The position numbers and the translations under genes are program-made. A stretch of DNA of 64,000 nucleotides from Synechocystis salina LEGE 00031. GTDB taxonomy: Bacteria; Cyanobacteriota; Cyanobacteriia; Cyanobacteriales; Microcystaceae. The notes beneath the pieces are model-generated. The model was not told the DNA's origin and did no database searches. It saw only the letters and a program-made list of their open reading frames with translations. How positions within the stretch are numbered: position 1 is the first letter of the stretch; each line of letters begins with the position of its first letter. Below, piece by piece: positions 8,746-18,119 of this stretch. Location: positions 62,001 to 126,000 of the forward strand of contig NZ_JADEVV010000002.1 of assembly GCF_015207985.1 (NCBI RefSeq), read 5' to 3'.

Positions 8746-11241
8746 ATGACGGTTTCTCCCTTGGCCCTGGCGGAGTTGGGCTTTGACTATCGAGAAGAAC
8801 ATCAGGTGCGTCCCTGGGCAGTGGTGTTGGTGGATCTGCCCCAAACCGATGGCATTTACACCTATGCCATTCCCCCTGATTTAACGGTGCAGGATGGGGA
8901 CATTGTGGCGGTGCCCTTTGGCAACCAACAGTTAGGGGGAGTGGTGGTGGGCTGTGTGGCCAGCTTGCCCCCAGACTTACCGCCGGAAAAAATTAAGCCA
9001 ATCCAAGACGTAATTGTGTCGGGCTTTTTTGCGCCCCATTATTGGCGGCTGTTGCATTGGTTGGCGGAATATTATTGTACGGAGTTAATCACCGTCATTC
9101 GCATGGCTTTGCCACCGGGATTACTCCAGCGTTCCCAGCGCCGCATTAGGTTAAATGGCGATCGCCTACCGTCGGATTGGCCCATGTTTTTGAGTCAACC
9201 GTCCCATCAGGGAGCAAGGCAAATTTTGACCCTACTGCAGTCTTCCAAAGAAGGGGATTACAGTTACCGTTATCTGCGGCAAAAAGTACCGGGACTAACC
9301 AAGGCGTTGCGGGATTTGCTCAAACGGCAATGGGTGGAAAGTTACCTAGAACCCCCCAAGGCGGTGCGGCCCCAGTTACCCAAAATGGTGACTTTATTAA
9401 ACTTTGACCCTAGCCTCAAACTGACGGAATTGCAGGCCAGGGCCCTGACCGTGCTCAAAAACCAAGGAGGAGAACTCTGGTTAGCGGATTTGCTCAAAGC
9501 GGTGCCCTGTTCCGCCTCCACCATTCAATCTTTGGCCAAAAAAGGGCTAGTGGCGATCGCCGAACGGGAAAAATTACGGCTTTTGGGTCAACCCCAGGTC
9601 CATGCTAGCCAAGCTCCAACATTAACCCCAGCCCAGGAAAAAGCCTGCCAAACCATCCGCCCCCTCCAGGGTTATCACCAAGTTTTACTCCACGGCGTCA
9701 CCGGCTCCGGCAAAACGGAGGTTTACCTGCAAATCTGTGGCGATCGCCTGGGCAACGGGCAATCGGTTTTAGTGTTAGTACCAGAAATTGGTTTAACTCC
9801 CCAGTTAACCGACCGTTTTCGGGCCCGCTTTGGTCAGAAAGTGGCCGTGTACCATAGCGCCCTATCTGCCGGAGAAAAATACGACACCTGGCGCCAAACC
9901 CTGTTGGGCCACGAACAAATTATCATTGGCACCCGGTCCGCTATTTTCACCCCCCTGCCCAAGTTAGGACTGATCATCCTCGACGAAGAACACGACAGTA
10001 GTTTTAAGCAAACCCAGTCCAGCCCCAATTACCATGCCCGCACCGTGGCCCAACGCCGGGCCGAGCTGGAACAATGTCCCCTCATCCTCGGTTCTGCCAC
10101 CCCTGCTTTGGAAAGTTGGCATACGGTTCATCAACATCAAGGCGACCCCCAAAGGCATTACCTCGCGTTACCCGATCGGGTACAGTCCCGCCCCCTACCC
10201 CCGGTTAAAATTGTTGATATGCGGGCGGAATTAAAACAGGGCAATCGCTCCATTTTCAGCCGAGCGTTGCAAACTGCCCTGGGGGAATTAAAAGCCAAAC
10301 AACAGCAGGGTATTTTATTCATTAACCGCCGGGGCCATAGCACCTTTGTCTCCTGTCGCAGCTGCGGTTACGTGTTGGAATGTCCCAACTGTGACGTTTC
10401 CCTTTCCTATCACTACGTCCAGGGCAATGCCCAACCCCTCCTGCGGTGCCATTACTGTAACCATGCGGAAACCCAGCCCAAGGTTTGCCCAGAATGCTCC
10501 TCTCCCTATCTGAAATTTTTTGGCAGTGGCACTCAGAAAGTAACCGAAGCCCTAACCCAGGAATTTCCCGATTTACGTTGGATTCGCTTTGACAGTGACA
10601 CCACCCGCAGAAAGGGAGCCCATCGGCAATTGTTGGATCAATTTAAACGGGGAGAAGCGGATTTACTGGTGGGAACCCAAATGTTAACCAAAGGGTTGGA
10701 CCTGGCCCAAATTACCTTGGTGGGGGTGGTGGCCGCCGATAGTTTGCTCAATTTTGCCGATTACCGTTCCGCTGAGCGGGGTTTTCAGACCTTAACCCAG
10801 GTGAGTGGCCGGGCCGGCCGGGGGGAAGAACCGGGCCAGGTGATTATCCAAACCTATACTCCCCACCATCCCGTCATCCAAGCGGTCAAAACCCACAATT
10901 ACCATGGTTTCATTGCCCAGGAGTTACCCCAACGGGAAATGTTAAATTATCCTCCCTACGGCAAGTTAATTCTGCTCCGTTGTCTGGGGACCAATGAAAA
11001 GGAAGTAGAAAACACCATTCAGGCGATCGCCGCTTTGTGCGAACGACTTTTACCCAAGACAGTGGAAATTTTAGGACCGGCCCCGGCCAGTATTCTCCGC
11101 ATTGCCCAACGGTACCGCTGGCAGTTCTTAATTAAATACCCTAGTTCTGTGAAGGTAATTTTACCCCTGGAGAGAATTAAACAAATCTGTCCTAACTCTG
11201 TTTACCTAGATATTGATGTGGACCCCCTTAGCATTGATTGA
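8746..11241 (+). CDS. priA: primosomal protein N' (replication restart helicase PriA)
   Basis: An 831-residue superfamily 2 DNA helicase that reloads the replisome at stalled forks. Visible motifs are Walker A in HGVTGSGKTEVY (about residue 315), the DEEH box in ILDEEHDSSFKQ, GSATPALES, and the C-terminal motif VSGRAGRG. The zinc-binding insert has the expected paired cysteines: CRSCGYVLECPNC, then CHYC and CPEC. An N-terminal DNA-binding domain precedes the helicase core. Length is slightly above the bacterial norm (about 730), partly from an N-terminal extension before WAVVLVDLP. It is the last gene before the accessory island. Confidence 0.97.
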   Translation: MTVSPLALAELGFDYREEHQVRPWAVVLVDLPQTDGIYTYAIPPDLTVQDGDIVAVPFGNQQLGGVVVGCVASLPPDLPPEKIKPIQDVIVSGFFAPHYWRLLHWLAEYYCTELITVIRMALPPGLLQRSQRRIRLNGDRLPSDWPMFLSQPSHQGARQILTLLQSSKEGDYSYRYLRQKVPGLTKALRDLLKRQWVESYLEPPKAVRPQLPKMVTLLNFDPSLKLTELQARALTVLKNQGGELWLADLLKAVPCSASTIQSLAKKGLVAIAEREKLRLLGQPQVHASQAPTLTPAQEKACQTIRPLQGYHQVLLHGVTGSGKTEVYLQICGDRLGNGQSVLVLVPEIGLTPQLTDRFRARFGQKVAVYHSALSAGEKYDTWRQTLLGHEQIIIGTRSAIFTPLPKLGLIILDEEHDSSFKQTQSSPNYHARTVAQRRAELEQCPLILGSATPALESWHTVHQHQGDPQRHYLALPDRVQSRPLPPVKIVDMRAELKQGNRSIFSRALQTALGELKAKQQQGILFINRRGHSTFVSCRSCGYVLECPNCDVSLSYHYVQGNAQPLLRCHYCNHAETQPKVCPECSSPYLKFFGSGTQKVTEALTQEFPDLRWIRFDSDTTRRKGAHRQLLDQFKRGEADLLVGTQMLTKGLDLAQITLVGVVAADSLLNFADYRSAERGFQTLTQVSGRAGRGEEPGQVIIQTYTPHHPVIQAVKTHNYHGFIAQELPQREMLNYPPYGKLILLRCLGTNEKEVENTIQAIAALCERLLPKTVEILGPAPASILRIAQRYRWQFLIKYPSSVKVILPLERIKQICPNSVYLDIDVDPLSID

Positions 11242-11540
11242 GAGCACTCTCCAACTTACTTGACTTCTAGTTCTAGGATTTAATTTTTGGTAAATGTTCT
11301 ATTCTTATTTGTCTCCCAGATACTGCCCTTTCTTGCTTGACGGACTATGGTATTACCGTTAACAAAACCAATGGATTCTTGCTCAACCCAGAAACTAGAA
11401 TGGAATCTCAATTAGCTAAGACAGAATTGCTTGCTGCTATCCTTGAAATTTACCAAGACTTTGTCTGGTTTCTGGAAATTTATGCCACTACCTTTTTAAC
11501 CCAAATTTACCAAACTCCTCACAAAAAAAACCTGGCTCAT
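11242..11540. other. intergenic region between priA and the toxin-antitoxin pair; short doubtful ORF
   Basis: About 300 bases with no recognisable gene. A TTG-started frame of 79 codons (11337-11576) runs through it and overlaps the end of the acetyltransferase gene on the other strand. Its product (MESQLAKTELLAAILEIYQD core) matches nothing I know and it has no good ribosome binding site. This is the left border of the accessory island. Confidence 0.4.
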
Positions 11541-12059
11541 CTAAATCCCCGCCGTCTTAACAATATCCTTGACTAACAAATATAAATGACATTCCGACAA
11601 CGGCGATCGCTCAAAATCATAGCGTTCATAAAACGCCGCCGCTTCCTCATCCTTGGCATGGACGGCGATCGCCCTTGCTCCAATTTGCTCGACCACATTT
11701 AAACACCGTAACAACGCATCCTTTAACAAACCTTTCCCCAGCCCCAGACCTTGATAACGCCGATCCACCGCTAACCGCGCCAAAACAATCACCGGAATGG
11801 GATATTTTCCCAAACCCTTACTCACCCTCGGTGGTACGGCTTCATGCTCCACCGCCCCCGCCACCAAACTATAAAAACCAATCACCTGCCCAGCCTCCCC
11901 CAACGCTACAAAGGTTTTGGCACTGTGGTTACGGCTATTGGTCAACGCATATTTCTGCAAGAACAGATTCAGTTCGGGAACACCACAATCAAAAGTCCCC
12001 AGCTCATGGCCAGGCTCCAAGACGATCGGGGCCTGGAATGATTTTCCTTTAGTCATCAA
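11541..12059 (-). CDS. GNAT acetyltransferase toxin, TacT-like
   Basis: A 172-residue GNAT-fold protein. The acetyl-CoA loop is visible in RLAVDRRYQGLGLGKGLL (R/Q-x-x-G-x-G), followed by the AAAFYERYDFE segment typical of toxin-type GNATs. TacT-like toxins acetylate the amino group of aminoacyl-tRNAs and stop translation. Its start overlaps the end of the DUF1778 gene by 11 bases, the usual antitoxin-first order. Both genes read toward priA, away from the ATPase operon. The pair may stabilise the adjacent defence genes. The family call is firm; tRNA acetylation here is inferred from homologues. Confidence 0.88.
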   Translation of the reverse strand: MMTKGKSFQAPIVLEPGHELGTFDCGVPELNLFLQKYALTNSRNHSAKTFVALGEAGQVIGFYSLVAGAVEHEAVPPRVSKGLGKYPIPVIVLARLAVDRRYQGLGLGKGLLKDALLRCLNVVEQIGARAIAVHAKDEEAAAFYERYDFERSPLSECHLYLLVKDIVKTAGI

Positions 12060-12333
12060 ACACCCCAGGCTCTGTTAATAAATCCCGCAAACGGGGTAAA
12101 GATTTCGGAGGTGATTCCAATGCTATACAAAAGTCATCCCATGCCTGGTCCGATAGGGAAAATAGTTGCTGATTTCCCACCACTGCCAACGCGGCTTGAT
12201 AGGACTGCTCCAAAATAAAACTTGTCATCGAGGTCTGCTTAATTTGGGACGCTTGCTGGATTGTCGCTTTTTGCCGTTGGGTTAAACGCAACTGCACACG
12301 CTCGTCTCTAGTGTGGGAAACTTTGCTATTCAT
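12049..12333 (-). CDS. DUF1778 antitoxin, TacA-like
   Basis: A 94-residue protein with an N-terminal ribbon-helix-helix-type sequence (RVQLRLTQRQKATIQQAS, about residues 12-30) and a C-terminal acidic/hydrophobic tail (LSDQAWDDFCIALESPP) of the kind that binds the GNAT toxin. It is translated before the toxin and overlaps it by 11 bases. TacA-type antitoxins bind DNA and autorepress; a 17-base inverted repeat lies 43 bases upstream of its start and is a plausible operator. Confidence 0.88.
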   Translation of the reverse strand: MNSKVSHTRDERVQLRLTQRQKATIQQASQIKQTSMTSFILEQSYQAALAVVGNQQLFSLSDQAWDDFCIALESPPKSLPRLRDLLTEPGVFDD

Positions 12334-12375
12334 AACTTGTTAACAGGGATTGTTAATGCCCATTAGTTGTGCTCA

Positions 12376-12392
12376 CATTGTACATTACAATG
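12376..12392. promoter_or_regulatory. inverted repeat in divergent promoter region, candidate TacA operator
   Basis: CATTGTA-CAT-TACAATG is a perfect inverted repeat with 7-base arms and a 3-base spacer. It lies in the 108-base gap between the divergent antitoxin gene (starting at 12333) and the ATPase gene (starting at 12442). Ribbon-helix-helix antitoxins bind such short palindromes. If TacA binds here it could control both the toxin-antitoxin pair and the defence operon. This is an inference from position and symmetry only. Confidence 0.45.
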
Positions 12393-12441
12393 AAGAGGCT
12401 TTCCATGGCTTCTGCCATTTAACAGGTATTCAACCGCAACC

Positions 12442-13704
12442 ATGCACATCAAAACCATAAGCCTGCACAATTATCGTGGAGCGCAGTCCTTGACAATGGA
12501 GTTGCAGCCCCACTTAAACGTGCTGGTGGGTTGTAATGGAGCGGGGAAATCCACCATTCTTGATGCGATCGCCCTCATGCTGTCCTGGACAGTTAGTCGA
12601 ATTCAAGGACTCCAGAAAAAACGAGATTCAATCTCGGAAGAGGATATTAAAATTGACGAACCCAATGCTTCAATTGAAATAAGTTTGATTGACGATGATA
12701 AACAAGTGAAATGGTTAGTTGGCAAAAGGCGTCAAGGTTCTTCTTCTTCTCTTAATTTTAGCGATTGTGCTTTATTGAATAAGTACGTAGAAAAAATACA
12801 AGCTAGTATCATAGCTACAAAAGGCAAGACCTATATACCAATATTTGTTTTCTACCCCGTAGGCCGGGCTGTAAACAAAATTTCTTTAAAACCTAGACAG
12901 AACCAGACTTTTGATTTGATGGAAGCCTATGATCAAGCCTTAATAGGAAGTTCCACATTCATGGCATTTTTTCAGTGGTTCCGGGAACGAGAAGATTTAG
13001 AAAATGAAAGTCGAAAGTTTTTAACCCATTCTCAAGATTTTAGTCCAGATCCTCAATTGGAAGCAGTTCGTAATGCTCTAAAACATTTCCTACCTGACTT
13101 TGAAAATTTAAACGTGAGACGAAACCCTCTCAGAATGGAAATTCAAAAGTGGGGACAATTCTTTACTATTAATCAACTCTCAGATGGAGAAAAATGTTTG
13201 ATTGCAATGATTGGTGATATAGCTCGACGATTAGCGATCGCCAACCCCATCGGGAACCCACTAGAGGGAAAAGGCATTGTTTTGATTGATGAAATCGATC
13301 TGCATCTCCATCCCACTTGGCAGCGAATGATTATTCCTCAACTCGTTAACGTGTTTCCCTACTGCCAATTTATTGTTTCTACCCATTCCCCCCATGTCTT
13401 AACCCATGTCCAACCTGACAATATTTTTCTCCTGACCCAAACTCTCGATAACATAACCGTGACTCAACCCAGTGCATCCTACGGGAAAACGGTAGACCGA
13501 ATTTTAGAAGATCTAATGGGTTTACACACCACCCGACCCCAGCAAGTGAGTCAGGATCTTCATCGCATTTACGAACTCATCGATCAAGGGGAACTCCCCA
13601 CAGCAAAACAGGCTATTACGGACATGAAAGTGGCGATCGGTAACGACCCTGAATTGGTTAAAGCCGAGGTGCTAATTCGACGCAAGGAGATCATTGGTCG
13701 ATGA
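12442..13704 (+). CDS. AAA/SMC-type ATPase, PtuA-like (Septu-type defence)
   Basis: A 420-residue ABC/SMC-like ATPase. It has Walker A GCNGAGKST at residues 30-38, the signature region LSDGEK (about residue 246), Walker B IVLIDEIDLHLHP (about residue 280), and the H-loop STHSPHVL. The N-terminus HIKTISLHNYRGAQSL is typical of RecF/OLD-like ATPases. No TOPRIM nuclease domain follows; the C-terminus is a helical region. Its stop overlaps the start of an HNH nuclease gene (ATGA at 13701), which is the PtuA-PtuB arrangement of Septu systems and of retron effectors. The sequence from about 12600 to 13200 is more AT-rich than its surroundings, consistent with transfer. Nothing in the neighbourhood looks like a reverse transcriptase. 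Confidence 0.85.
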   Translation: MHIKTISLHNYRGAQSLTMELQPHLNVLVGCNGAGKSTILDAIALMLSWTVSRIQGLQKKRDSISEEDIKIDEPNASIEISLIDDDKQVKWLVGKRRQGSSSSLNFSDCALLNKYVEKIQASIIATKGKTYIPIFVFYPVGRAVNKISLKPRQNQTFDLMEAYDQALIGSSTFMAFFQWFREREDLENESRKFLTHSQDFSPDPQLEAVRNALKHFLPDFENLNVRRNPLRMEIQKWGQFFTINQLSDGEKCLIAMIGDIARRLAIANPIGNPLEGKGIVLIDEIDLHLHPTWQRMIIPQLVNVFPYCQFIVSTHSPHVLTHVQPDNIFLLTQTLDNITVTQPSASYGKTVDRILEDLMGLHTTRPQQVSQDLHRIYELIDQGELPTAKQAITDMKVAIGNDPELVKAEVLIRRKEIIGR

Positions 13705-14327
13705 AATATATCCAAAAACAGGCTGAACCACAAGAAATCCTTCAGTGGAAACAACAAAGCAACGATGATTGGCAACCCCTTTATGCACGCCTGGGCAGTG
13801 ACCTTAAAAAAACGATTAAACAGGCTCTAATGCAAGAACAAGGTTATATCTGCTGTTACTGTGAACAAAGATTAGACCCAGATGATTCTCATGTTGAGCA
13901 TTTTCGCCCCCAAAGTAAGTTCCCACTTAATTCCTTAGATTTTGATAATTTACTCTGTTCTTGCCAAGACCAAATTAAAAAAGGAGAACCTCGTCATTGC
14001 GGCAAGCTCAAAGATAATTGGTTTGACCCAGCATTATTACTTTCTCCCCTTGACCCCAAGTGTGAAACATCATTTCAATTCACTGCTGATGGTTATATCC
14101 AGCCTCGTTATGAGCAGGATCAAGCTGCCATTACCACCATCACGAAACTGGGTTTAGATATTCCCGCATTACGTGCCCTGCGCCGACAGGCGATCGAACC
14201 GTTTCTGGACGAATCTCTCTCAGTGGAAGAGTTTAATTTATTCGTGCAGAAATATTTACTGCCTTCATCAGCCGGCGATTTTAACCCCTTTTGGTCAAGT
14301 ATTTATTATTTATTTAGGGGGAGGTAA
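13701..14327 (+). CDS. HNH endonuclease, PtuB-like (TIGR02646-type)
   Basis: A 208-residue HNH nuclease. C51 and C54 (ICCYCEQ), H64-V-E-H67 (HVEHFRPQSKF), N83 in DFDNLLCSC, C86/C88 and the later HCGKLK (H99, C100) form the zinc-braced HNH core of the TIGR02646 family, which includes PtuB. It overlaps the ATPase gene by 4 bases and precedes the DUF262 gene by 2 bases. In Septu the ATPase and nuclease form a complex that cuts DNA when phage is sensed. The key histidines are intact. Confidence 0.85.
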   Translation: MKYIQKQAEPQEILQWKQQSNDDWQPLYARLGSDLKKTIKQALMQEQGYICCYCEQRLDPDDSHVEHFRPQSKFPLNSLDFDNLLCSCQDQIKKGEPRHCGKLKDNWFDPALLLSPLDPKCETSFQFTADGYIQPRYEQDQAAITTITKLGLDIPALRALRRQAIEPFLDESLSVEEFNLFVQKYLLPSSAGDFNPFWSSIYYLFRGR

Positions 14328-14329
14328 AG

Positions 14330-16051
14330 ATGGCAACATTAAATTTCAACACCACTAACTCTACCTTCCGTCAATTACTTGGCAATGGACTGAGCTACCA
14401 CGTTCCCCCCTTCCAACGGGACTATTCCTGGGGGGACGACGAATGGGACGACCTCTGGCAAGACATTACTGCCCTCTTTGAAGCAGACGGTGAACCGGCT
14501 CACTACATGGGCTATTTAGTACTACAATCCTCCGATGGCAAACGCTTCGACATTATTGATGGTCAACAACGGCTAACCACTATCAGCATTATGATTTTGG
14601 CGGGGCTAAGCCACTTGAAAGACTTAATCAATGCTGGGTTAGATGCTGACAACAACCGCCGTCGTCAAGAACAACTACAAAATAGCTACATCGGTTACCT
14701 CGATCCGGTCAGTCTCATTGCCCAGCCCAAATTACGACTTAATCGCCACAATGATCACTTTTATCAAATCTACCTGGTTCCCTTAGAACATATTCCCCAA
14801 CGGGGACTCAATGCTTCCGAACACCAACTCAGAAAAGCCTTTGATTGGTTCAAAGACCGCATTAAAACACGAATAGGCAACCAACTCGACAGTGGACAGA
14901 ACTTTGCCGCCTTCATTGACGCCCTGGTGGATAAACTTTTTTTTACTGTCATCACTGTCACCGACGAACTTAATGCCTTCAAGGTCTTTGAAACCTTAAA
15001 CGCCAGAGGGGTACGCCTTTCCGCCACCGACCTATTGAAGAATTATTTATTCTCTCTGATCAGCACTGCACAAACCCACGAAACGGAAATGCGGGCTTTA
15101 GAAGAGCAATGGGAACGAATTGTGGGACTACTAGGTAGTGAAAGCTTTCCCGAATTTCTGCGGGTATTTTGGAATAGTCGGCACAAACTAGTACGTAAAT
15201 CCGACTTGTTTAAAACCATCCGACGACAGGTCACTAGCCGGGAAAATGCCTTTGGCTTGGTTCGTAGCCTCGATCAGTGTGCCGCTATCTATGCAGCTCT
15301 CCGGGATCCCCAAGATCCAACCTGGAACCCAGAAGAAAAACAGAGTCTCCAGCAATTATTGATGTTTAGCGTGCGCCAACCCTTGGCCATGCTTCTGGCT
15401 TGCCATCGTCATTTCTTCGACTCAGATCGAGATACTTTTACCCGTATCATTAGGGCGATCGCCATCATTTCCTTTCGCTACAACGTTATTTGTAACCTGC
15501 AAAGCCATGACCAAGAACGTCTTTACAATGACATTGCCGTCAAAGTTTCTAACCAAACCTATGTTACCTATCAACAGGTACTGATGGCTTTACAAGCCGT
15601 TTATCCTGATGATGATCAGTTTAAAAATGCCTTTGCGACCAAAGAACTCCGCACCACCTACAGTCGCAATAAAAAGGTTGTTCGTTACATTCTGTTTGCC
15701 ATCGAGAAACAAAAATCGGGTCAAGCCTTTGATTTTGAAAGCGCCACGTATAATCTGGAACATATTCTGCCCGAGAATCCTTCCACCGCTTGGTCTGCCA
15801 TTGAAGAAGTTAAACAGGACCGCTTAATTTACCGGCTCGGCAATATGACTCTCCTCAGAACTGCCCGTAATCGGGACTTGGGCAATGGAGATTATGAAAG
15901 AAAACGGACCGTCTATGCCCAAAGTGATTTCCAAATTACCCAGGCGATCGCCAAACATTACGATATTTGGGATGAACTAAAAATTGAATCTCGACAAAAA
16001 CACTTGGCTAAAATAGCGGTTGGCATCTGGCGAATTGACTTTGGCAGTTGA
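14330..16051 (+). CDS. DUF262/DUF1524 protein, GmrSD-like (type IV restriction-type)
   Basis: A 573-residue protein joining DUF262 and DUF1524, the single-chain form of the GmrS and GmrD subunits that attack modified phage DNA. In the N-terminal part are PFQRDYSW (residues 27-34) and the ParB/Srx-like nucleotide motif DGQQRLTT (77-84). The FETLNARGVRLSATDLLKNY block is the usual DUF262 core. The C-terminal LEHILPENP, with H478 as the expected HNH-type histidine, is the DUF1524 nuclease motif. The gene starts 2 bases after the HNH gene, so ATPase, HNH and DUF262 are one transcript. A ribosome binding site (GGGGAGG) sits just before the ATG. This third gene is not part of the classical two-gene Septu system. 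Confidence 0.88.
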   Translation: MATLNFNTTNSTFRQLLGNGLSYHVPPFQRDYSWGDDEWDDLWQDITALFEADGEPAHYMGYLVLQSSDGKRFDIIDGQQRLTTISIMILAGLSHLKDLINAGLDADNNRRRQEQLQNSYIGYLDPVSLIAQPKLRLNRHNDHFYQIYLVPLEHIPQRGLNASEHQLRKAFDWFKDRIKTRIGNQLDSGQNFAAFIDALVDKLFFTVITVTDELNAFKVFETLNARGVRLSATDLLKNYLFSLISTAQTHETEMRALEEQWERIVGLLGSESFPEFLRVFWNSRHKLVRKSDLFKTIRRQVTSRENAFGLVRSLDQCAAIYAALRDPQDPTWNPEEKQSLQQLLMFSVRQPLAMLLACHRHFFDSDRDTFTRIIRAIAIISFRYNVICNLQSHDQERLYNDIAVKVSNQTYVTYQQVLMALQAVYPDDDQFKNAFATKELRTTYSRNKKVVRYILFAIEKQKSGQAFDFESATYNLEHILPENPSTAWSAIEEVKQDRLIYRLGNMTLLRTARNRDLGNGDYERKRTVYAQSDFQITQAIAKHYDIWDELKIESRQKHLAKIAVGIWRIDFGS

Positions 16052-16083
16052 ATTGAATTCTCCAAAAAGTAACTGATTCGAGG

Positions 16084-17916
16084 TTAACGAACAAAAACGC
16101 CAATGGCATTGCTCACCCGGGCTGCCGTCACTGGCGATCGATCCAACAATTGACCCCCCAGGGCTAGGGACGTGGAACTGCCGCCATCCAAATTCAAGGC
16201 ATTCATTGCCCCCAACTGTTGCAAAATTTGGGCAAATTCCCCCAAGCTAGCCCCCGCTCCCCCCACCCGGTTATGGCTAGCCACCAGCATAATATTGCCG
16301 TTTCTGTCCACGGCGATCGCACTGCGGGAAGCCCGTTGCTGTTGGAAGGCACTGGAAAAACCTTCCCCTGCTGGGTTGAGGACAATGCGTCCTTGGTCAA
16401 TCAATAGCGGCCCTGCGCCCATGCCGTGGGGAAAAGCATTAAACGCTTCCGGTGTCGATCGCCCATTGACATTGATAGTGGTGCCTACGGCTAAAACTCC
16501 GGCGGGAATTTGGTTACCCCGGTCAATGATTAAATAACCATCGCTGGGGATGGGCATTTGTTGTTGTCCCGCTTTGGGCAAGGGATATTGGGCGGTGACT
16601 TGGTTATTTTGCACAACATAAACCTGTTCGTTATCACTGAGGGAAACATAGGTTGGCCCCCAGGCGGGGGTATATCGGGCAATGCCCCGTTGCACATAGC
16701 CACTATTGAGATAATTGGCGGTTAACCGTTGTCCCGATGCAGTGGTAATACTTTCCGAGAGGGAAAGGCGGCCAAAGGTGGTTTGTCCTTGGTCATTCCA
16801 GGCGATCGCCCCCCGGTTCAGAATGGGCCCCGATCGCCAATTTTGCTGACTCCACACCGCCCCTAGGGGAAGTTGATTATTGCGGTTGAAAAAGCCCGCA
16901 TTGATGGCCACTGCCGCCTGTTGATCCCTAGCAATGGTTACTAAGGGAGCAGTGCCCTGGGCCATGGTGGGGTTAGCCATTAAAGGTCGTAGGGAAATGG
17001 CCGGCGATCGGGGGTTAACGGTGACAGTGGTGACGGGAAACTGACCCCCAGCAATGTTGACAAAGCGTTGTTGCCAAGTCACGCCCTCTGCCCAGTTGAT
17101 GGTTTTTACCGGGGGAGCATCGGCCCGGGCATCGATCACCAGCCGTAGGGGGGCAGTGAGGGTACTAACTTGGAGCTTGTAGCCCACGGGCAATTGAAAA
17201 TGGACTTTACTGCTGGGGCCCAATCTTTCCAGGCGATAACGAATTTGTTGCCCGCCGCTGGTTTTGCCGCCCAAATCGTCCTGGTCAATGGCTTGTAGGC
17301 CGGGGGCGTTGGCATTGCCTTGGCCACCGATGGTGCTGCTGGCGTTAATGGTTAAAACCGCTTCTTCCTTAGCTTGGCTCACTTGCCAAAAAGCTGGTCG
17401 GCTCAGTTCCAACACTACCCTTTCCCCCCAGGGTTGCCTCCCATCCCGCACCGTCAGAATTTGGGCATTGGTATTGGGCATGATCAGGGTATTGCCCTGG
17501 GGCTGCACTGTACCCAACGGTTGCAATAGGGGGGTGACATCCAGGTAACGATTGGGGGCCACAAAGCGGGCGTTTAAAGTTTGGCGATCGCCGCTGAACC
17601 ATTGCACTGGTTGTTGGTTGGGATTGGCGTTATCGAGGAGATCCAGCCCCAAAAACTGCATGGCCCCGGTATCCCCTAAGCCCGTGCGGACCTGTCCCCC
17701 TTCCTGCCATTGGCCCCAGGCGACGGGGTAGGATTTGCCGTCAATGCTAATTTGATTGCCCTGTTGGGTAAAACCTGGGGGGGATTGAGCCACCACCGGA
17801 CTGGCCAACAAAAGTTTCAGCCCCAGCATTACCACCAGGGTGAGCAAAAATAAGCGTGAAAAACTCAACCAATTTCTAGTCCAATTAACCATTTTCAGCA
17901 AATCCCCTAGGGCCAT
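16084..17916 (-). CDS. secreted phosphodiester glycosidase family protein (NAGPA/DUF2233)
   Basis: A 610-residue exported protein. A signal peptide is visible (about residues 20-44, [20 protein letters not shown] then VVAQS). The middle part (about 130-190) resembles an AMIN or copper-amine-oxidase N-like beta domain. The C-terminal half is the NAGPA domain: [46 protein letters not shown] and a final [10 protein letters not shown]. Members cleave phosphodiester-linked sugars; in cyanobacteria a cell-wall or exopolysaccharide substrate is plausible but unproven. An alternative ATG at 17892 would shorten the N-terminus by 8 residues. It is convergent with the defence operon and divergent from nusB. 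Confidence 0.85.
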   Translation of the reverse strand: MALGDLLKMVNWTRNWLSFSRLFLLTLVVMLGLKLLLASPVVAQSPPGFTQQGNQISIDGKSYPVAWGQWQEGGQVRTGLGDTGAMQFLGLDLLDNANPNQQPVQWFSGDRQTLNARFVAPNRYLDVTPLLQPLGTVQPQGNTLIMPNTNAQILTVRDGRQPWGERVVLELSRPAFWQVSQAKEEAVLTINASSTIGGQGNANAPGLQAIDQDDLGGKTSGGQQIRYRLERLGPSSKVHFQLPVGYKLQVSTLTAPLRLVIDARADAPPVKTINWAEGVTWQQRFVNIAGGQFPVTTVTVNPRSPAISLRPLMANPTMAQGTAPLVTIARDQQAAVAINAGFFNRNNQLPLGAVWSQQNWRSGPILNRGAIAWNDQGQTTFGRLSLSESITTASGQRLTANYLNSGYVQRGIARYTPAWGPTYVSLSDNEQVYVVQNNQVTAQYPLPKAGQQQMPIPSDGYLIIDRGNQIPAGVLAVGTTINVNGRSTPEAFNAFPHGMGAGPLLIDQGRIVLNPAGEGFSSAFQQQRASRSAIAVDRNGNIMLVASHNRVGGAGASLGEFAQILQQLGAMNALNLDGGSSTSLALGGQLLDRSPVTAARVSNAIGVFVR

Positions 17917-18119
17917 GGAGCTATTCTGCCACTAATACACAATTTGCCCAATCCTTTGGTAGCGCTCTAGTGCATCGCCAACCCATGGGCATTGGTGAGT
18001 TGAATAGTAATCGCAATTGGGCCGGCGATCGCCAAGACCTGGGCCAGATTGTCCAAGTAACCAACAATGGGCATAGGATCAGAGAAAGTATTGCTCCTGA
18101 TTTGCTGAGAATTGAACCT

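Noticed and set aside
11513-11530. CTCCTCACA near 11515, resembling the conserved core of the cyanobacterial RNA Yfr1
   Set aside because: The surrounding sequence lacks the two flanking hairpins of Yfr1, and the short match is expected by chance.
11337-11576. 79-codon TTG-started frame after priA
   Set aside because: It overlaps the acetyltransferase gene on the other strand, has no ribosome binding site and no family resemblance, so it is kept only as a note in the intergenic entry.
12442-14327. Retron (reverse transcriptase plus PtuAB-like effector)
   Set aside because: No reverse transcriptase motif (YADD) or structured non-coding RNA lies upstream of the ATPase, so a Septu-like system is favoured over a retron.
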